Counted from the first letter of the stretch, positions 1 to 9,276 are shown. The stretch: 64,000 nt of DNA from Sphingomicrobium lutaoense (GCF_014195685.1 NZ_JACICF010000002.1:1-64000); one strand, 5' to 3'. Translations and numbers: made by a program. Notes: generated from the letters alone by a model not told the origin.

Positions 1-1256
1 GAATTTTGACCCGACGAGGTCGACCGGTAGCCCATTGCAAAGGATTGCAATCCCGTCGCGGCCGCCTCTCTGCCTACGGCCGTAGTGCTCGCGTTATTGG
101 CGACCGCATCGACCCCGATAGCCATAGCGTAATCACCCGTTGCCTGGGCACCATTGCTACCCAGATCGGTTCCGTCGCCACCGATGGCGATTGCGCCAAT
201 GGCGGCCGCATCGGAAAGTCGACCGATTGCGATTCCGTTGGTGGCTGCCGCGGTGACGTCGGCGGATGATCCAATGGCTATGCCGCCAGCCGCTAAAACA
301 TCGGCGTTCCATCCCAACCCGGTAGCATTGGACCCGGTTACATCAGAACCAACACCGAGCGCCACAGAGCGATCCAAGGTAGCTGACGATCCCAGTCCGA
401 TTGAAACCGTGTAGTCGCCGCTTGCGACCGCATTGCGGCCCAGAGCGTTGCTGCTGATACCCGTTGCCATTGCCTGCTGTCCCACTGCAGTACTGTTGGA
501 GCCCGAGGCGACCGCGTCATTCCCCACTGCGGTGGTGTTGTCGTTGGTAGCTTGCGCGCCCAGCGTGTCCCCGTCTGCACCGTCACCGCCGATGGCGACG
601 CTGTTGGATCCGGTCGCATCGCTCTGCGCACCGATAGCGATCGAATTAGCCGTGTTGGCATTGGCATCAGCGCCAACCGCTATGGCACCTACTCCACCGA
701 CATCGGCGCTACCCCCAAGCGCGACGCTGTCGATAAAGTCAGCTCGGGCGTTGTTGCCGACTGCCACAGCGCTGTTTGCAGTCGCACCGGCAGCATGGCC
801 GACTGCTACGGCCCATTGGTCACTCGCGACCGAGAACCCGCCGACCGCCACCGACCAGCGTCCGCTCGCTGCGCTTTCCGCGCCGATCGAAATTGCATAG
901 TCATTCGTGGCTTGCGCTCCGAAGCCATCGTTATCTTGATCGCCGCCGATTGCGACAGCTCCGACTGCAGACACGTCGGCATCATGACCGATCGCAACAC
1001 CACCGGCCGCTGCGGCGGAAGCGTCAGCATTTGTACCGATTACCGTCGATCGATCCCCTGTTGCATTCGCACTGCGCCCGCAGGCCAAATTGTCGGGGCT
1101 GTTCGCGCCGTCAGTTGTCCCAACCTCCTCGGCGAGTAAGTTCTCATCTGTATCAATGAGACATTCATCCGCCGCTGCTGGCGTAACGAGAACCAAAGTC
1201 GGCACGCTCATCAGCGCCATGCCTGCCACGGTTGCTTTCAAGATCAGTTTTTTCAT
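1..1256 (-). CDS. YadA-like trimeric autotransporter adhesin, head region (3' end outside window)
   Basis: Open frame read on the minus strand from an ATG at 1256 to the window edge without a stop, 418 codons. It begins with a signal peptide (MKKLILKATVAG... ending around TPAAADE). From about residue 60 to the edge it is built of short degenerate repeats of the form S-x-A-(I/V)-G-x-x-A-x-A-x-G (for example NSIAIGAQSDATGSNSVAIG), the left-handed beta-roll head of YadA/Hia-type trimeric adhesins. By family knowledge the product would trimerise on the outer membrane and bind surfaces or host and partner cells. The stalk and C-terminal beta-barrel anchor must lie before position 1. A purine-rich Shine-Dalgarno sequence (AAGGGG) lies about 8 bases upstream. 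Codons with A or T in third position are more frequent than in neighbours, which may indicate transfer. Head repeats are clear; full domain structure is unseen. Confidence 0.85.
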   Translation of the reverse strand, partial: MKKLILKATVAGMALMSVPTLVLVTPAAADECLIDTDENLLAEEVGTTDGANSPDNLACGRSANATGDRSTVIGTNADASAAAAGGVAIGHDADVSAVGAVAIGGDQDNDGFGAQATNDYAISIGAESAASGRWSVAVGGFSVASDQWAVAVGHAAGATANSAVAVGNNARADFIDSVALGGSADVGGVGAIAVGADANANTANSIAIGAQSDATGSNSVAIGGDGADGDTLGAQATNDNTTAVGNDAVASGSNSTAVGQQAMATGISSNALGRNAVASGDYTVSIGLGSSATLDRSVALGVGSDVTGSNATGLGWNADVLAAGGIAIGSSADVTAAATNGIAIGRLSDAAAIGAIAIGGDGTDLGSNGAQATGDYAMAIGVDAVANNASTTAVGREAAATGLQSFAMGYRSTSSGQN

Positions 1257-1421
1257 TGTCCGTACCCCTTTTCCGGATAGGGACGTGCGGCATCGGCGGT
1301 CGGATTAGCGACCGTCAATCAATGCGTTAACGAGGTAAGTGCCCCGGTCGACGCCCCTTGTGTGCATCGCCCTGAATTATCCGGCCAACAGGACCTACTC
1401 GCTTCTCTAGAGCGATGTCTC

Positions 1422-1450
1422 TTATTAATTTATGTTAACGCTGCTGGCAA
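1422..1450 (-). promoter_or_regulatory. candidate sigma-70 promoter for the YadA-like adhesin
   Basis: Reading the minus strand, TTGCCA (1450-1445) is followed after 17 bases by TAATAA (1427-1422), inside a locally AT-rich patch of an otherwise GC-rich region. It would give a leader of about 160 bases before the ATG at 1256. Motif match only. Confidence 0.35.
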
Positions 1451-1536
1451 GGTAAGCGGAAATTGGCGGGAAAGTGCCGATTTTCAGGGGGCGCCGCGAC
1501 TCGACAATTTGGCGAATGGCCGGCGACTCGTGGGTG

Positions 1537-2253
1537 TCAGGCGGATTTGAAGCTAATCCAGAGCGCGCGGGACATTGCGACAGGCTCGTCCTTCGCATCG
1601 AGAAGTGCGCAGGCCGAGCGATGCTTGCGGCCCTCGCTGCCGAGCGGCCAGCCCATCACCTTGAGCGGCTCGCCGGGGCACACGGGGCGGAGAAGTTGGC
1701 CTTCGAGCTGGGCTAGGAGCGCCATCGGGCGCGGTTCGCCGAGCGCGAAGTAGCTGGGGCAATCGAGCGCGGCCCAGAAGAAGCGGGGATCGACAAGGCC
1801 ACGCTCGCCCGCGAGCGCGGCATCGGGGGTCCAGAGCGCCGCCGCGATCGGACGGTCGGGATGGTTGCCGCTGTAGATGCACAGGCCATCGGGACGATCG
1901 CGCTTGGGGCCGCAAACGAAACATTCGGGCAGGATATGTTCCTCGGCGGACGGAAAATGGGGAGCGGCGCGGGCGACGTCGTCGAGGCTTGGCGGTATGG
2001 GAATGTCGAGCAACAGCGGTTCGTCCACCGGTCGGCCTTCGCCATAGATTTGCGCATCGTCGCGCAGGCGGACGGTTTCGCCGTCAAGTTCGCGGCGGAG
2101 CGGGACGTCGAGCGGGATGGGAGCAAGCAAGCGGATCGCGGCGGGGCCGTCGATCCATTCGGCGATCACCCCGCACACATAGCCGCCATTGCCCGATCGC
2201 TCGGGGCCACGGAAGCGGTGGTCGATCACCACCTGGTCGTTCCTCTGCACCAT
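1537..2253 (-). CDS. hypothetical protein, hotdog/thioesterase-like
   Basis: A 238-residue soluble protein without signal peptide. The N-terminal half (RFRGPERSGNGGYVCGVIAE) resembles the start of a hotdog-fold acyl-CoA thioesterase-like domain. The middle carries a conserved-looking ECFVCGP cysteine motif (about residues 109-115) followed by DGLCIYSG, and the C-terminal half (LEGQLLRPVCPGEPLKVMGW) looks like a second hotdog-type strand-helix unit. No catalytic residue set can be assigned by eye, so no substrate is proposed. It is divergent from the DJ-1/PfpI gene at 2351 and shares the intergenic region 2254-2350 with it. Confidence 0.6.
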   Translation of the reverse strand: MVQRNDQVVIDHRFRGPERSGNGGYVCGVIAEWIDGPAAIRLLAPIPLDVPLRRELDGETVRLRDDAQIYGEGRPVDEPLLLDIPIPPSLDDVARAAPHFPSAEEHILPECFVCGPKRDRPDGLCIYSGNHPDRPIAAALWTPDAALAGERGLVDPRFFWAALDCPSYFALGEPRPMALLAQLEGQLLRPVCPGEPLKVMGWPLGSEGRKHRSACALLDAKDEPVAMSRALWISFKSA

Positions 2254-2350
2254 GTCGCCTCCCTATGCGCTTTTGGCCGTTAGCAGAAGGGATAGATGCC
2301 GCTGCCCCATGCGTTGCCCCGACGAAAGCGAAAGAATGAAGGAGCGAGCG

Positions 2351-3046
2351 ATGAACATCCTGATCGTGCTGACCAGCCATGACGAACTGGGAACGACGGG
2401 GGAGAAGACCGGCTTCTGGCTCGAGGAATTCGCCGCGCCTTATTATGTCCTCAAGGACGCGGGCCACAATATCACGATCACCAGCCCCGAAGGTGGCCAG
2501 CCGCCGCTCGACCCCAAGTCCGACGAGCCGGATTCGCAGACCGATGCCACGCGCCGCTTCAAAGAAGACGAAGCCGCGCAGGCGCATCTTGCCAATAGCG
2601 AGCGCCTGTCGACCATCAATCCCAAGGATTATGACGCGGTCTTCTATCCCGGCGGGCACGGCCCGCTGTGGGACCTGGCGGTCGACGAGCATAGCAAGCG
2701 GGTGATCGAGCAGACGCTGCGTTCGGGCAAGCCCGTTGCATTGGTGTGCCATGCCCCCGCGGTCCTTAAGAATGTCGAGGCCGAAGATGGCAGCCCGATC
2801 GTCAAGGGCCGAAAGGTGACCGGCTTTACCAATGAAGAGGAAGAGGCAGTCGGGCTGACCGACGTGGTGCCTTATCTTCTCGAGGACGTGCTTAAGGAAC
2901 AGGGCGCCGAATGGAGCGAAGGCGGCACCTTCCAACCGCACGTGGTGGCCGATGGCCTGCTGATTACCGGCCAGAACCCGCCGTCGAGCGAACCCGCCGC
3001 CAAAGCGCTGTTGAAGGCGCTGGAAACGAAGGAGGAATATGCCTGA
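2351..3046 (+). CDS. DJ-1/PfpI family protein (Hsp31/glyoxalase III-like)
   Basis: A 231-residue protein of the class I glutamine amidotransferase-like superfamily. The nucleophile elbow is V-C-H-A-P with Cys133-His134, the YPGGHGPLWDL oxyanion segment lies near residues 99-109, and a glutamate of the TGEKTG segment (Glu18) sits where the family places its acidic partner. Length and the CHAP motif fit the Hsp31/YajL-related branch that detoxifies methylglyoxal or repairs glycated molecules. Start at 2351 is chosen because MNILIVLTSHDELG is the canonical N-terminus; the frame is open further upstream but that part overlaps the divergent gene. Biochemical activity is an inference from family. 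Confidence 0.88.
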   Translation: MNILIVLTSHDELGTTGEKTGFWLEEFAAPYYVLKDAGHNITITSPEGGQPPLDPKSDEPDSQTDATRRFKEDEAAQAHLANSERLSTINPKDYDAVFYPGGHGPLWDLAVDEHSKRVIEQTLRSGKPVALVCHAPAVLKNVEAEDGSPIVKGRKVTGFTNEEEEAVGLTDVVPYLLEDVLKEQGAEWSEGGTFQPHVVADGLLITGQNPPSSEPAAKALLKALETKEEYA

Positions 3047-3067
3047 GCGCGGCGCGCGAAAAATAAA

Positions 3068-3144
3068 TGGTCGGGGAGAGAGGATTCGAACCTCCGGCCC
3101 CTGCCTCCCGAAGACAGTGCTCTACCAGGCTGAGCTACTCCCCG
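3068..3144 (-). tRNA. tRNA-Pro (anticodon CGG)
   Basis: The 77-base minus-strand sequence folds into a cloverleaf: acceptor stem CGGGGAG/CTCCCCG, anticodon stem CTGTC/GGCAG with loop TTCGGGA (anticodon CGG), T arm GGAGG-TTCGAAT-CCTCT, discriminator A and an encoded CCA end (3070-3068). It reads codon CCG. Confidence 0.95.
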
Positions 3145-3226
3145 ACTAACGCTCGATAGGTCGTGATGACCGGGGCAAGGGCGAAGGCTCCCTAGCCGCG
3201 CCGTGGGGCTTATGCAAGCACAGGAT

Positions 3227-4537
3227 TCATGCATGGCCGAGGAGACGCAACATCTCCTCGGTCGAGATCATCTTCTCGCGCGGGCTGCCGGCGCGCGCGG
3301 CGGCTTCCTCGGCGGCTTCGATCTTGCGCCAGTCGGCGAAGCTAGTGTGCGGCACGTCGCGTGATTCGAGCAGTTTTTCGAGCCCGTCGCGCCCTTTCCT
3401 GCCCCCGTCGCTGCCGGGCGGGAGCGCGGCCTCGATCGTTGCCGCGACCTCATAGCCGTCGGGGCGGTTGGTGCCAATCGTTCCCGACGGCCCGCGCCGC
3501 GCCCAGCCGACCGCGTAGAAACCCTCCTCGATCACGCCATTCTCATTTTCATAACGGCCCCCGCGATGGTCGTAGGGAACGCCGGGGATATGGGGGCTCG
3601 AATAGCCGATGCAGCTTATGACGAGGCCTGCCGGGATCTCGTAGGTCTCGCCGGTGCCGCGCGCGCGGCCATCCTCGTCGAGACGGGTCCTCTCGACCGT
3701 GACACCCTGCGCCTTCCCCTCGCCCTCGACGCGGACGGGGCGAGCGAAGAAATCGAAGACGATTTTCTTTTCCTTGTCCCACGGACGCGAAGCGAAATCG
3801 CGCAATATCGCGACCGACTTGGCCAGCCCCCGGTCTTCCAATGCTTCATCCTCCTCGACCGGAGGGAAGTCGGCGAGATCGACGATCGGTGCGGCCGCAT
3901 CGAGATGGCCCAGTTCGCCCAGTTCCTTGGGAGTCATCGCGATCTGGTGGGGGCCCCGCCGCCCGAGGATGGTGATGGTGCGGATGTTCGAGGCCATGAG
4001 CGCTTCGAGCGCGTGGCGGACGATGTCCGAACCTTCGAACTCCTCTTCGGTCTTGGCGAGGATCCGCGCGCAGTCGAGCGCGACATTGCCATTGCCGACG
4101 ATCACCGCATGGTCACTGTCCAGCGGCGGTTCGATATCGGCAAAGTCGGGATGGCCATTATACCAGCCGACGAAGGCCGCCGAGCCGAAGACACCGGGCA
4201 GTTCCTCGCTCGGGATGCCGAGCTTGCGGTCGTGCGGGGCGCCGGTGGCCATGATCACTGCATCGTAAAGCTCGCGCAGTTCGGCGATCGAGACGGCATC
4301 GCCCACCGAGACATTGCCGGCAAAGCGCACGGTATCGAGCGCGGCGACCTTGTCGTAGCGAAGCGCGACCTTCTTGATCGACTGGTGATCGGGCGCGACC
4401 CCGAAACGGATGAGGCCATAGGGCACGGGCAGCCGGTCGATGATGTCGATGCGGGCATTTTCGCCATAGGCCTTGGCCAGCGCCTCGGCAGTGTAGAAAC
4501 CCGCCGGACCCGAACCCACGATCGCAAAATGCCGCAT
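3227..4537 (-). CDS. FAD-dependent ferredoxin/adrenodoxin-type NADP+ reductase (FprA-like)
   Basis: A 436-residue flavoprotein of the adrenodoxin reductase/FprA family, which passes electrons between NADPH and a ferredoxin. The FAD-binding dinucleotide fold is at the N-terminus (IVGSGPAGFYTAEAL, residues 6-20), followed by the family segment PVPYGLIRFGVAPDH, the NADP-binding loop VGNGNVALDCARIL near residue 150, and the C-terminal WARRGPSGTIGTNR segment. Length matches the family. It is the second gene after tRNA-Pro on the same strand, with no clear operon partner; upstream (4538-4592) is a short gap to another minus-strand gene. Confidence 0.9.
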   Translation of the reverse strand: MRHFAIVGSGPAGFYTAEALAKAYGENARIDIIDRLPVPYGLIRFGVAPDHQSIKKVALRYDKVAALDTVRFAGNVSVGDAVSIAELRELYDAVIMATGAPHDRKLGIPSEELPGVFGSAAFVGWYNGHPDFADIEPPLDSDHAVIVGNGNVALDCARILAKTEEEFEGSDIVRHALEALMASNIRTITILGRRGPHQIAMTPKELGELGHLDAAAPIVDLADFPPVEEDEALEDRGLAKSVAILRDFASRPWDKEKKIVFDFFARPVRVEGEGKAQGVTVERTRLDEDGRARGTGETYEIPAGLVISCIGYSSPHIPGVPYDHRGGRYENENGVIEEGFYAVGWARRGPSGTIGTNRPDGYEVAATIEAALPPGSDGGRKGRDGLEKLLESRDVPHTSFADWRKIEAAEEAAARAGSPREKMISTEEMLRLLGHA

Positions 4538-4592
4538 GCCCCTACCTCCCGCCTGTTGTCGGCGGTGAGACTAGCAGCCGAGCCGCGCTTGC

Positions 4593-4916
4593 CTAGTCGT
4601 CGCTTCGATCTTCGAGAAGGAGGTCGCTGCCCTTGCGGTTCAATGCGGCCTGGATCGCCCCCGCGAACAAGGCAAGCATGGGCGGCAGGGTGACGGTGAC
4701 ATGGACGCTGTCTTCGCGCACGTCGATATCGCCGAGCACTTCCTGTCCCATCGCGCCCAGCGTGAGCTTGAGCGTGTCGCCTTCCCAGCGATGCGCGACA
4801 TCGGCGACATTGCCGGGCAGATGCTCGGGCAGGCTGCCGATATTGCCGGCGATGCGGCGGCGCGCTTCTTCGCGGCCGAGATTGTGGTTCAGGTCCACTT
4901 CAACTGATTGTGTCAT
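4593..4916 (-). CDS. polyhydroxyalkanoic acid system family protein
   Basis: A small 107-residue protein beginning MTQSVEVDLNHNLGREEARR and containing TLPPMLALFAGAIQAAL near the C-terminus, which matches the PHA granule-associated regulator-region family (PHA_gran_rgn). Members are found near polyhydroxyalkanoate genes, but none is visible here, so its role is open. Start at 4916 fits the family's usual length; an upstream in-frame start at 5039 would overlap the divergent gene at 4972 and adds a non-conserved extension. Confidence 0.75.
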   Translation of the reverse strand: MTQSVEVDLNHNLGREEARRRIAGNIGSLPEHLPGNVADVAHRWEGDTLKLTLGAMGQEVLGDIDVREDSVHVTVTLPPMLALFAGAIQAALNRKGSDLLLEDRSDD

Positions 4917-4971
4917 GCCATTAAGGTGGAAGGACGACGGAGCCTTTGCAACTGTCGTTCGTCGAAAGGAC

Positions 4972-5658
4972 ATGATGAAGCTTCTCGCCCTGTTCCTCGC
5001 CGCGACGGCCCCTGCCCATCTCGAGGCGCAATACCCCACTGCGCGCCCGTCGGATGAGTATGTCGTGGCCGGACAGGACGAAGCGGGCTTTCACCAATGG
5101 GTCGCCGCCGATCCCGAGCGCGCGGCGCGGGTCGCCTCCTATGGAGCCTATCTCGATAGCGCGGGCGTGGGCGATGTCGTCCCGACCTGGCAATTGCTGC
5201 GCACCGCGAGCGACTGGCTGAAATGCGGGCAGCCGGCCTTTGAGGTGCCGCCCACCGAATTGTGGCCGAGCATCGTCAACACGCTCCGCTATGCCAAGGA
5301 GCAGATCGTCCCCGCGGTGGGCGCGGTCGATGCGGTATCGGTCTATCGCAATCCCTATCTCAACAGCTGTGCGGGCGGGAGCGCGCGGTCCACCCATCGC
5401 AGCCATTTCGCGCTCGACCTCGTGCCCGTCTATCCCTTCGAGCGCGGCGAATTGATGAGTCGCCTGTGCACCGTCCATGCGCGGCGCGGCCGTGACTATT
5501 CGGTCGGACTGGGCTTCTATGTCGGGTTGCGCTTCCATATCGACAGCTGGAAATATCGCGTCTGGGGCGTGAGCGAAGCCGAGGGCGGGCGCCAATGCGC
5601 GATCGCGCTAGCCCGGCGCGAAAATGCCCGCGCCGACCAGCCGGGGGGCACACCGTAA
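4972..5658 (+). CDS. exported peptidase M15-like protein (D,D-carboxypeptidase fold)
   Basis: A 228-residue protein with a short signal peptide (MMKLLALFLAATAPAHLEAQ). The segment STHRSHFALD (residues 140-149) fits the zinc-binding S-x-H-x(4)-A-x-D pattern of M15 peptidases (His142, Asp149), and FHID (residues 188-191) gives the third ligand and catalytic pair region. By family it would cut D-Ala cross-links or peptide side chains of peptidoglycan in the periplasm. AAAGGA lies just upstream of the ATG at 4972. It is divergent from the PHA-system gene, with only 55 bases between. Confidence 0.75.
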   Translation: MMKLLALFLAATAPAHLEAQYPTARPSDEYVVAGQDEAGFHQWVAADPERAARVASYGAYLDSAGVGDVVPTWQLLRTASDWLKCGQPAFEVPPTELWPSIVNTLRYAKEQIVPAVGAVDAVSVYRNPYLNSCAGGSARSTHRSHFALDLVPVYPFERGELMSRLCTVHARRGRDYSVGLGFYVGLRFHIDSWKYRVWGVSEAEGGRQCAIALARRENARADQPGGTP

Positions 5659-5689
5659 CCGGGGGGTAGCAAAGTTTCGCGGCCCGCAC

Positions 5690-5717
5690 CTTGTGTTGCT
5701 GTATCGCAACACTACAT
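5690..5717 (+). promoter_or_regulatory. candidate heat-shock-type promoter/inverted repeat upstream of clpB
   Basis: CTTGTG (5690-5695) and CTACAT (5712-5717), 16 bases apart, loosely fit the alphaproteobacterial RpoH pattern (CTTG ... C-T-A-T). Overlapping it is a 7-bp perfect inverted repeat GTGTTGC (5693-5699)/GCAACAC (5706-5712) with a 6-base spacer. Weak as a promoter, strong as a dyad. Confidence 0.35.
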
Positions 5718-5748
5718 CACTGGCAAAGTTTGATGTGGCGAGGGATTT

Positions 5749-8325
5749 ATGGACCTGGAAAAACTGACCGAACGCGCGCGGGGCTTCCTGCAGGCCGCGC
5801 AGACCATCGCGGCGCGCGAGAATCATCAGCGGATCGCGCCCCAGCACCTGGTGAAGGCGCTGCTCGACGACGAACAGGGCATGGCCGCGGGCCTCATCGA
5901 ACGGGCGGGCGGCAATGCCAAGGCGGCGCGGCGCAACATCGACGCGCTGGTCGAGAAACTGCCCGCGGTGACCGGATCGGGCGCGACCCAGGCGCCGGGG
6001 GTCGATGGCGACCTGATGCGTCTTCTCGACAAGGCGCAGGAAGTCGCCGAGAAATCGGGCGACAGCTATGTCACGGTCGAGCGGATGCTGCTGGGCGCCT
6101 TGCTCGCCAAGGGCGAAGTCGGCGAAGCGCTCGAGAAAGCGGGGTTGAAGGCACAGGCGCTCAATGCCGCGATCGAGGAATTGCGCGGGGGCCGCACCGC
6201 CGACACGCAGAATGCCGAGGACCGTTACGATGCGCTCAAGAAATATACCGTCGATCTCACCGCGCGGGCGCGCGAAGGCAAGCTCGATCCCGTGATCGGG
6301 CGCGACGAGGAAATCCGCCGGACGATCCAGGTTCTCGCGCGGCGGACCAAGAACAATCCCGTGCTGATCGGCGAGCCCGGCGTGGGCAAGACCGCCATCG
6401 CCGAGGGGCTCGCGCTGCGCATCGCCAATGGCGACGTTCCCGACGGTCTAAAGGACCGGCAGCTCCTTTCGCTCGACATGGGCAGCCTGATCGCGGGCGC
6501 CAAATATCGCGGCGAATTCGAGGAACGGCTCAAGGGCGTGGTCGACGAGGTCAAGCAGTCCGTTGGCCAGATCGTCCTGTTCATCGACGAAATGCACCAG
6601 ATCGTGGGCGCCGGGAAGACCGAAGGGGCGATGGATGCGGGCAACCTTCTGAAGCCCGCCCTGTCGCGCGGAGAACTGCATGTCATCGGCGCGACCACGC
6701 TCGATGAATATCGCCAGCATGTCGAGAAGGATGCGGCGCTCGAACGGCGATTCCAGCCGGTGATGATCGAGGAGCCGACGGTGCCCGACACCATCTCGAT
6801 CCTGCGCGGATTGAAGGAGAAATATGAGCTGCATCATGGCGTGCGGATCACCGATGCGGCGCTGGTCGCGGCGGCGACGCTGTCGCACCGATACATCACC
6901 GACCGCTTCCTTCCCGACAAGGCGATCGACCTGATGGACGAGGCAGCGAGCCGGATCCGCATGGAAGTGGAATCCAAGCCCGAGGAAATCGAGGCGCTCG
7001 ACCGCAAGATCATCCAGCTCAAGATCGAGCGCGAGGCCTTGAAGAAGGAAAAGGACAAGGCGTCGAAGGACCGGCTCGAGAAGCTCGACAAGGAATTGGG
7101 CGACCTCGAGGAGCAGTCGGCCGAACTCACCCAGCGCTGGCGCGCCGAGAAGGAGAAGATCGACGCCGAGGGCGACCTCAAGAGCGCGCTCGACCAAGCA
7201 CGGATCGAGCTGGAGCAGGCGCAGCGCGAAGGCGATCTCGCCAAGGCGGGCGAGCTGCAATATGGCCGCATCCCTGAACTGGAGAAGAAGCTCGAGGCCG
7301 CTTCGGCGGCGACCGAGGGCGCGATGCTGCGCGAGGAAGTGACCGACGAGGATATCGCCTCGGTGGTGTCGCGCTGGACCGGGGTTCCCGTCGAGAAGAT
7401 GATGGAAGGCGAGCGCGACAAGCTCATCAACATGGAAAAGCTGATCGGCAAGCGCGTGATCGGGCAGGACCAGGCCGTGCAGGCGGTGTCCAAGGCGGTG
7501 CGCCGGTCGCGTGCGGGGCTGAAGGACCCGGGACGGCCGCTGGGCAGCTTCCTCTTTCTCGGGCCGACGGGCGTGGGCAAGACCGAGCTTACCAAGGCGC
7601 TTGCCGAATTCCTGTTCGACGATCCTTCCGCGATGGTGCGGATCGACATGAGCGAATTCATGGAGAAGCATTCGGTCGCTCGGCTGGTCGGCGCGCCGCC
7701 GGGCTATGTCGGCTATGAGGAAGGCGGCGTGCTTACCGAAGCGGTGCGGCGGCGTCCTTACCAAGTGGTGCTGTTCGACGAGGTCGAGAAAGCTCATTCG
7801 GACGTGTTCAACATCCTTCTCCAAGTGCTCGATGACGGGCGGCTGACCGACGGGCAGGGGCGCACGGTCGATTTTACCAACACCATCATCATCCTCACCT
7901 CGAACCTCGGCAGCCAATATCTTGCCGGGCTGGGCGAGGACGAGGAAGCGAGCAAGGTCGAAGAGCAGGTGATGGAAGTCGTACGCGGGCACTTCCGGCC
8001 CGAATTCCTCAACCGCCTCGACGAGATCATCCTGTTCCATCGCCTGAGCCAGTCGCACATGACCCCGATCGTCGAGATCCAGGTCAAGCGGCTCCAGAAG
8101 CTGCTCGACGACAAGCATATCACGCTCGACTTGAGCGAGGGTGCGCTGAACTGGCTGGGGCGGGTCGGATATGACCCCGTCTATGGCGCCCGGCCCTTGA
8201 AGCGGGCGGTGCAGAAATATCTGCAGGACCCGCTGGCTGACGAGATCCTTGCGGGGCGCATCGGCGACGGGATGACGGTGAAGGTCGAGGAAGGCGACGG
8301 CGAGTTGAAGCTCAGCCCAGCTTAG
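5749..8325 (+). CDS. clpB: ATP-dependent chaperone ClpB
   Basis: An 858-residue Hsp100 disaggregase, full length for the family. Order: Clp-N domain (residues 1-150), first AAA+ module with Walker A GEPGVGKT near residue 205 and Walker B LFIDEMHQ, the long middle coiled coil (about 400-520, rich in E/K/L heptads), second AAA+ with GPTGVGKT near residue 605 and [11 protein letters not shown], and the C-terminal ClpB D2-small domain. It threads aggregated proteins together with DnaK in the cytosol. All key motifs are intact. A dyad and possible heat-shock promoter precede it. A 9-bp hairpin (8320-8356) covers its stop codon. Confidence 0.98.
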   Translation: MDLEKLTERARGFLQAAQTIAARENHQRIAPQHLVKALLDDEQGMAAGLIERAGGNAKAARRNIDALVEKLPAVTGSGATQAPGVDGDLMRLLDKAQEVAEKSGDSYVTVERMLLGALLAKGEVGEALEKAGLKAQALNAAIEELRGGRTADTQNAEDRYDALKKYTVDLTARAREGKLDPVIGRDEEIRRTIQVLARRTKNNPVLIGEPGVGKTAIAEGLALRIANGDVPDGLKDRQLLSLDMGSLIAGAKYRGEFEERLKGVVDEVKQSVGQIVLFIDEMHQIVGAGKTEGAMDAGNLLKPALSRGELHVIGATTLDEYRQHVEKDAALERRFQPVMIEEPTVPDTISILRGLKEKYELHHGVRITDAALVAAATLSHRYITDRFLPDKAIDLMDEAASRIRMEVESKPEEIEALDRKIIQLKIEREALKKEKDKASKDRLEKLDKELGDLEEQSAELTQRWRAEKEKIDAEGDLKSALDQARIELEQAQREGDLAKAGELQYGRIPELEKKLEAASAATEGAMLREEVTDEDIASVVSRWTGVPVEKMMEGERDKLINMEKLIGKRVIGQDQAVQAVSKAVRRSRAGLKDPGRPLGSFLFLGPTGVGKTELTKALAEFLFDDPSAMVRIDMSEFMEKHSVARLVGAPPGYVGYEEGGVLTEAVRRRPYQVVLFDEVEKAHSDVFNILLQVLDDGRLTDGQGRTVDFTNTIIILTSNLGSQYLAGLGEDEEASKVEEQVMEVVRGHFRPEFLNRLDEIILFHRLSQSHMTPIVEIQVKRLQKLLDDKHITLDLSEGALNWLGRVGYDPVYGARPLKRAVQKYLQDPLADEILAGRIGDGMTVKVEEGDGELKLSPA

Positions 8326-8356
8326 GGCTTCACGCCGCCGCGCCGAGGCCCTAAGC
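8320..8356 (+). repeat. 9-bp inverted repeat over the clpB stop codon
   Basis: GCTTAGGGC (8320-8328) and GCCCTAAGC (8348-8356) are perfectly complementary, enclosing a 19-base GC-rich loop. No T tract follows, so it is not a classical intrinsic terminator. It ends 8 bases before the methyltransferase ATG at 8364 and may dampen read-through or protect the clpB mRNA end. Confidence 0.55.
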
Positions 8357-8363
8357 CAGCGCG

Positions 8364-9200
8364 ATGAACAAGGCCGACATCTGGAATCATTTCTGGCAGC
8401 AGGGGGAGCAATCCTCCTGCCTGCCCAATGCCGCGGATATTCGCAGCGCCCTCGACACCTATTGGGACGAATTCACGCGCGGGCTCGATACACCCTCGTC
8501 GCTCATCGACCTCGGGTGCGGGAGCGGCGCGCTCGCCGAGCGGCTGGCACGCCGAAACGACGGATTGAGCATCACGGGCATAGACTTTGCTTCGGTGGGC
8601 GAAAGCGCGGTCGACGGCGTGACGCTGATGTCCGGGGTATCGATGGAAAAGCTGCCGATGGACGAGGGCTCATTCGACGGGGCCGTGAGCCAGTTCGGGG
8701 TGGAATATGCCGATCCCGCAACGGTCGGGCCCGAAATCGCCCGCGTGTTGCGCAAAGGCGCGCCGGTGGCATTCGTGATGCACCATGCCGACAGTCCGGT
8801 GGTGGCGCAGAACAAGGCGCGCAAGGCGATCCTCGCTTCGTTGTCGGAGGATGGCATCGGCAAGGCCTATCGCGAGGACGAGAAGCAAGTGCTTGCCCGG
8901 TCGATCTTCGAGATCCGCCAGAAAAGCGGCGTACATGCACCTCTGGTCGACCAGGTGGCGCGCGGACTGGGCCAGTCGATCGGCGAGGCCCCCGATAAGC
9001 GCGAGCGGATCTGGTCGGATTTTGCCGAAGGCGCAGCCAATGAAATCGCGATCATCGAGGCGATGGAAAAGGCCGCGATCCGCGATCCACGCGTTTGGGC
9101 GATGCGGCTGGGCGACGGCTATCGTTGGGAGAGGCCGACCTTCATCTCCACGCCGCAGGGCGAGAAAGCGGCCTGGTCGCTGACAGGACGGCGGGCCTAG
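8364..9200 (+). CDS. class I SAM-dependent methyltransferase
   Basis: A 278-residue protein with a Rossmann-type SAM-binding motif I LIDLGCGSGALAERLA (about residues 47-62), motif II around TGIDFA, and SQFGVEYADP plus EIARVLRKGAPVAFVMHH typical of UbiE/Methyltransf_11 proteins. The substrate cannot be told from sequence. The C-terminal 120 residues (helical, charged) are not a recognised substrate domain. It follows clpB by 38 bases without an obvious Shine-Dalgarno sequence. Confidence 0.85.
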   Translation: MNKADIWNHFWQQGEQSSCLPNAADIRSALDTYWDEFTRGLDTPSSLIDLGCGSGALAERLARRNDGLSITGIDFASVGESAVDGVTLMSGVSMEKLPMDEGSFDGAVSQFGVEYADPATVGPEIARVLRKGAPVAFVMHHADSPVVAQNKARKAILASLSEDGIGKAYREDEKQVLARSIFEIRQKSGVHAPLVDQVARGLGQSIGEAPDKRERIWSDFAEGAANEIAIIEAMEKAAIRDPRVWAMRLGDGYRWERPTFISTPQGEKAAWSLTGRRA

Positions 9201-9205
9201 CCAAG

Positions 9206-9249
9206 AAAAAGCGCGGCGGCGACCCGTCGGTCGCGCCGCGCATTTTCCT
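9206..9249. terminator. bidirectional intrinsic terminator
   Basis: GC-rich stem between 9211 and 9241 (GCGCGGCG.../...CGCCGCGC with one bulge) flanked by A5 on the left and a T-rich tract on the right. It therefore serves the methyltransferase on the plus strand and the small secreted genes on the minus strand. Confidence 0.8.
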
Positions 9250-9276
9250 TTCGCCCGAGCGAAAGAGACGCCGGGT

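Noticed and set aside
1-1256. Short spaced repeats suggesting CRISPR or DNA tandem repeats
   Set aside because: The repeats are degenerate at DNA level and coincide with protein-level S-x-A-I-G head repeats of the adhesin; no constant repeat/spacer lengths.
6448-8118. 556-codon minus-strand frame
   Set aside because: Antisense shadow of clpB; low-complexity His/Leu/Asp/Arg translation with no recognisable motif.
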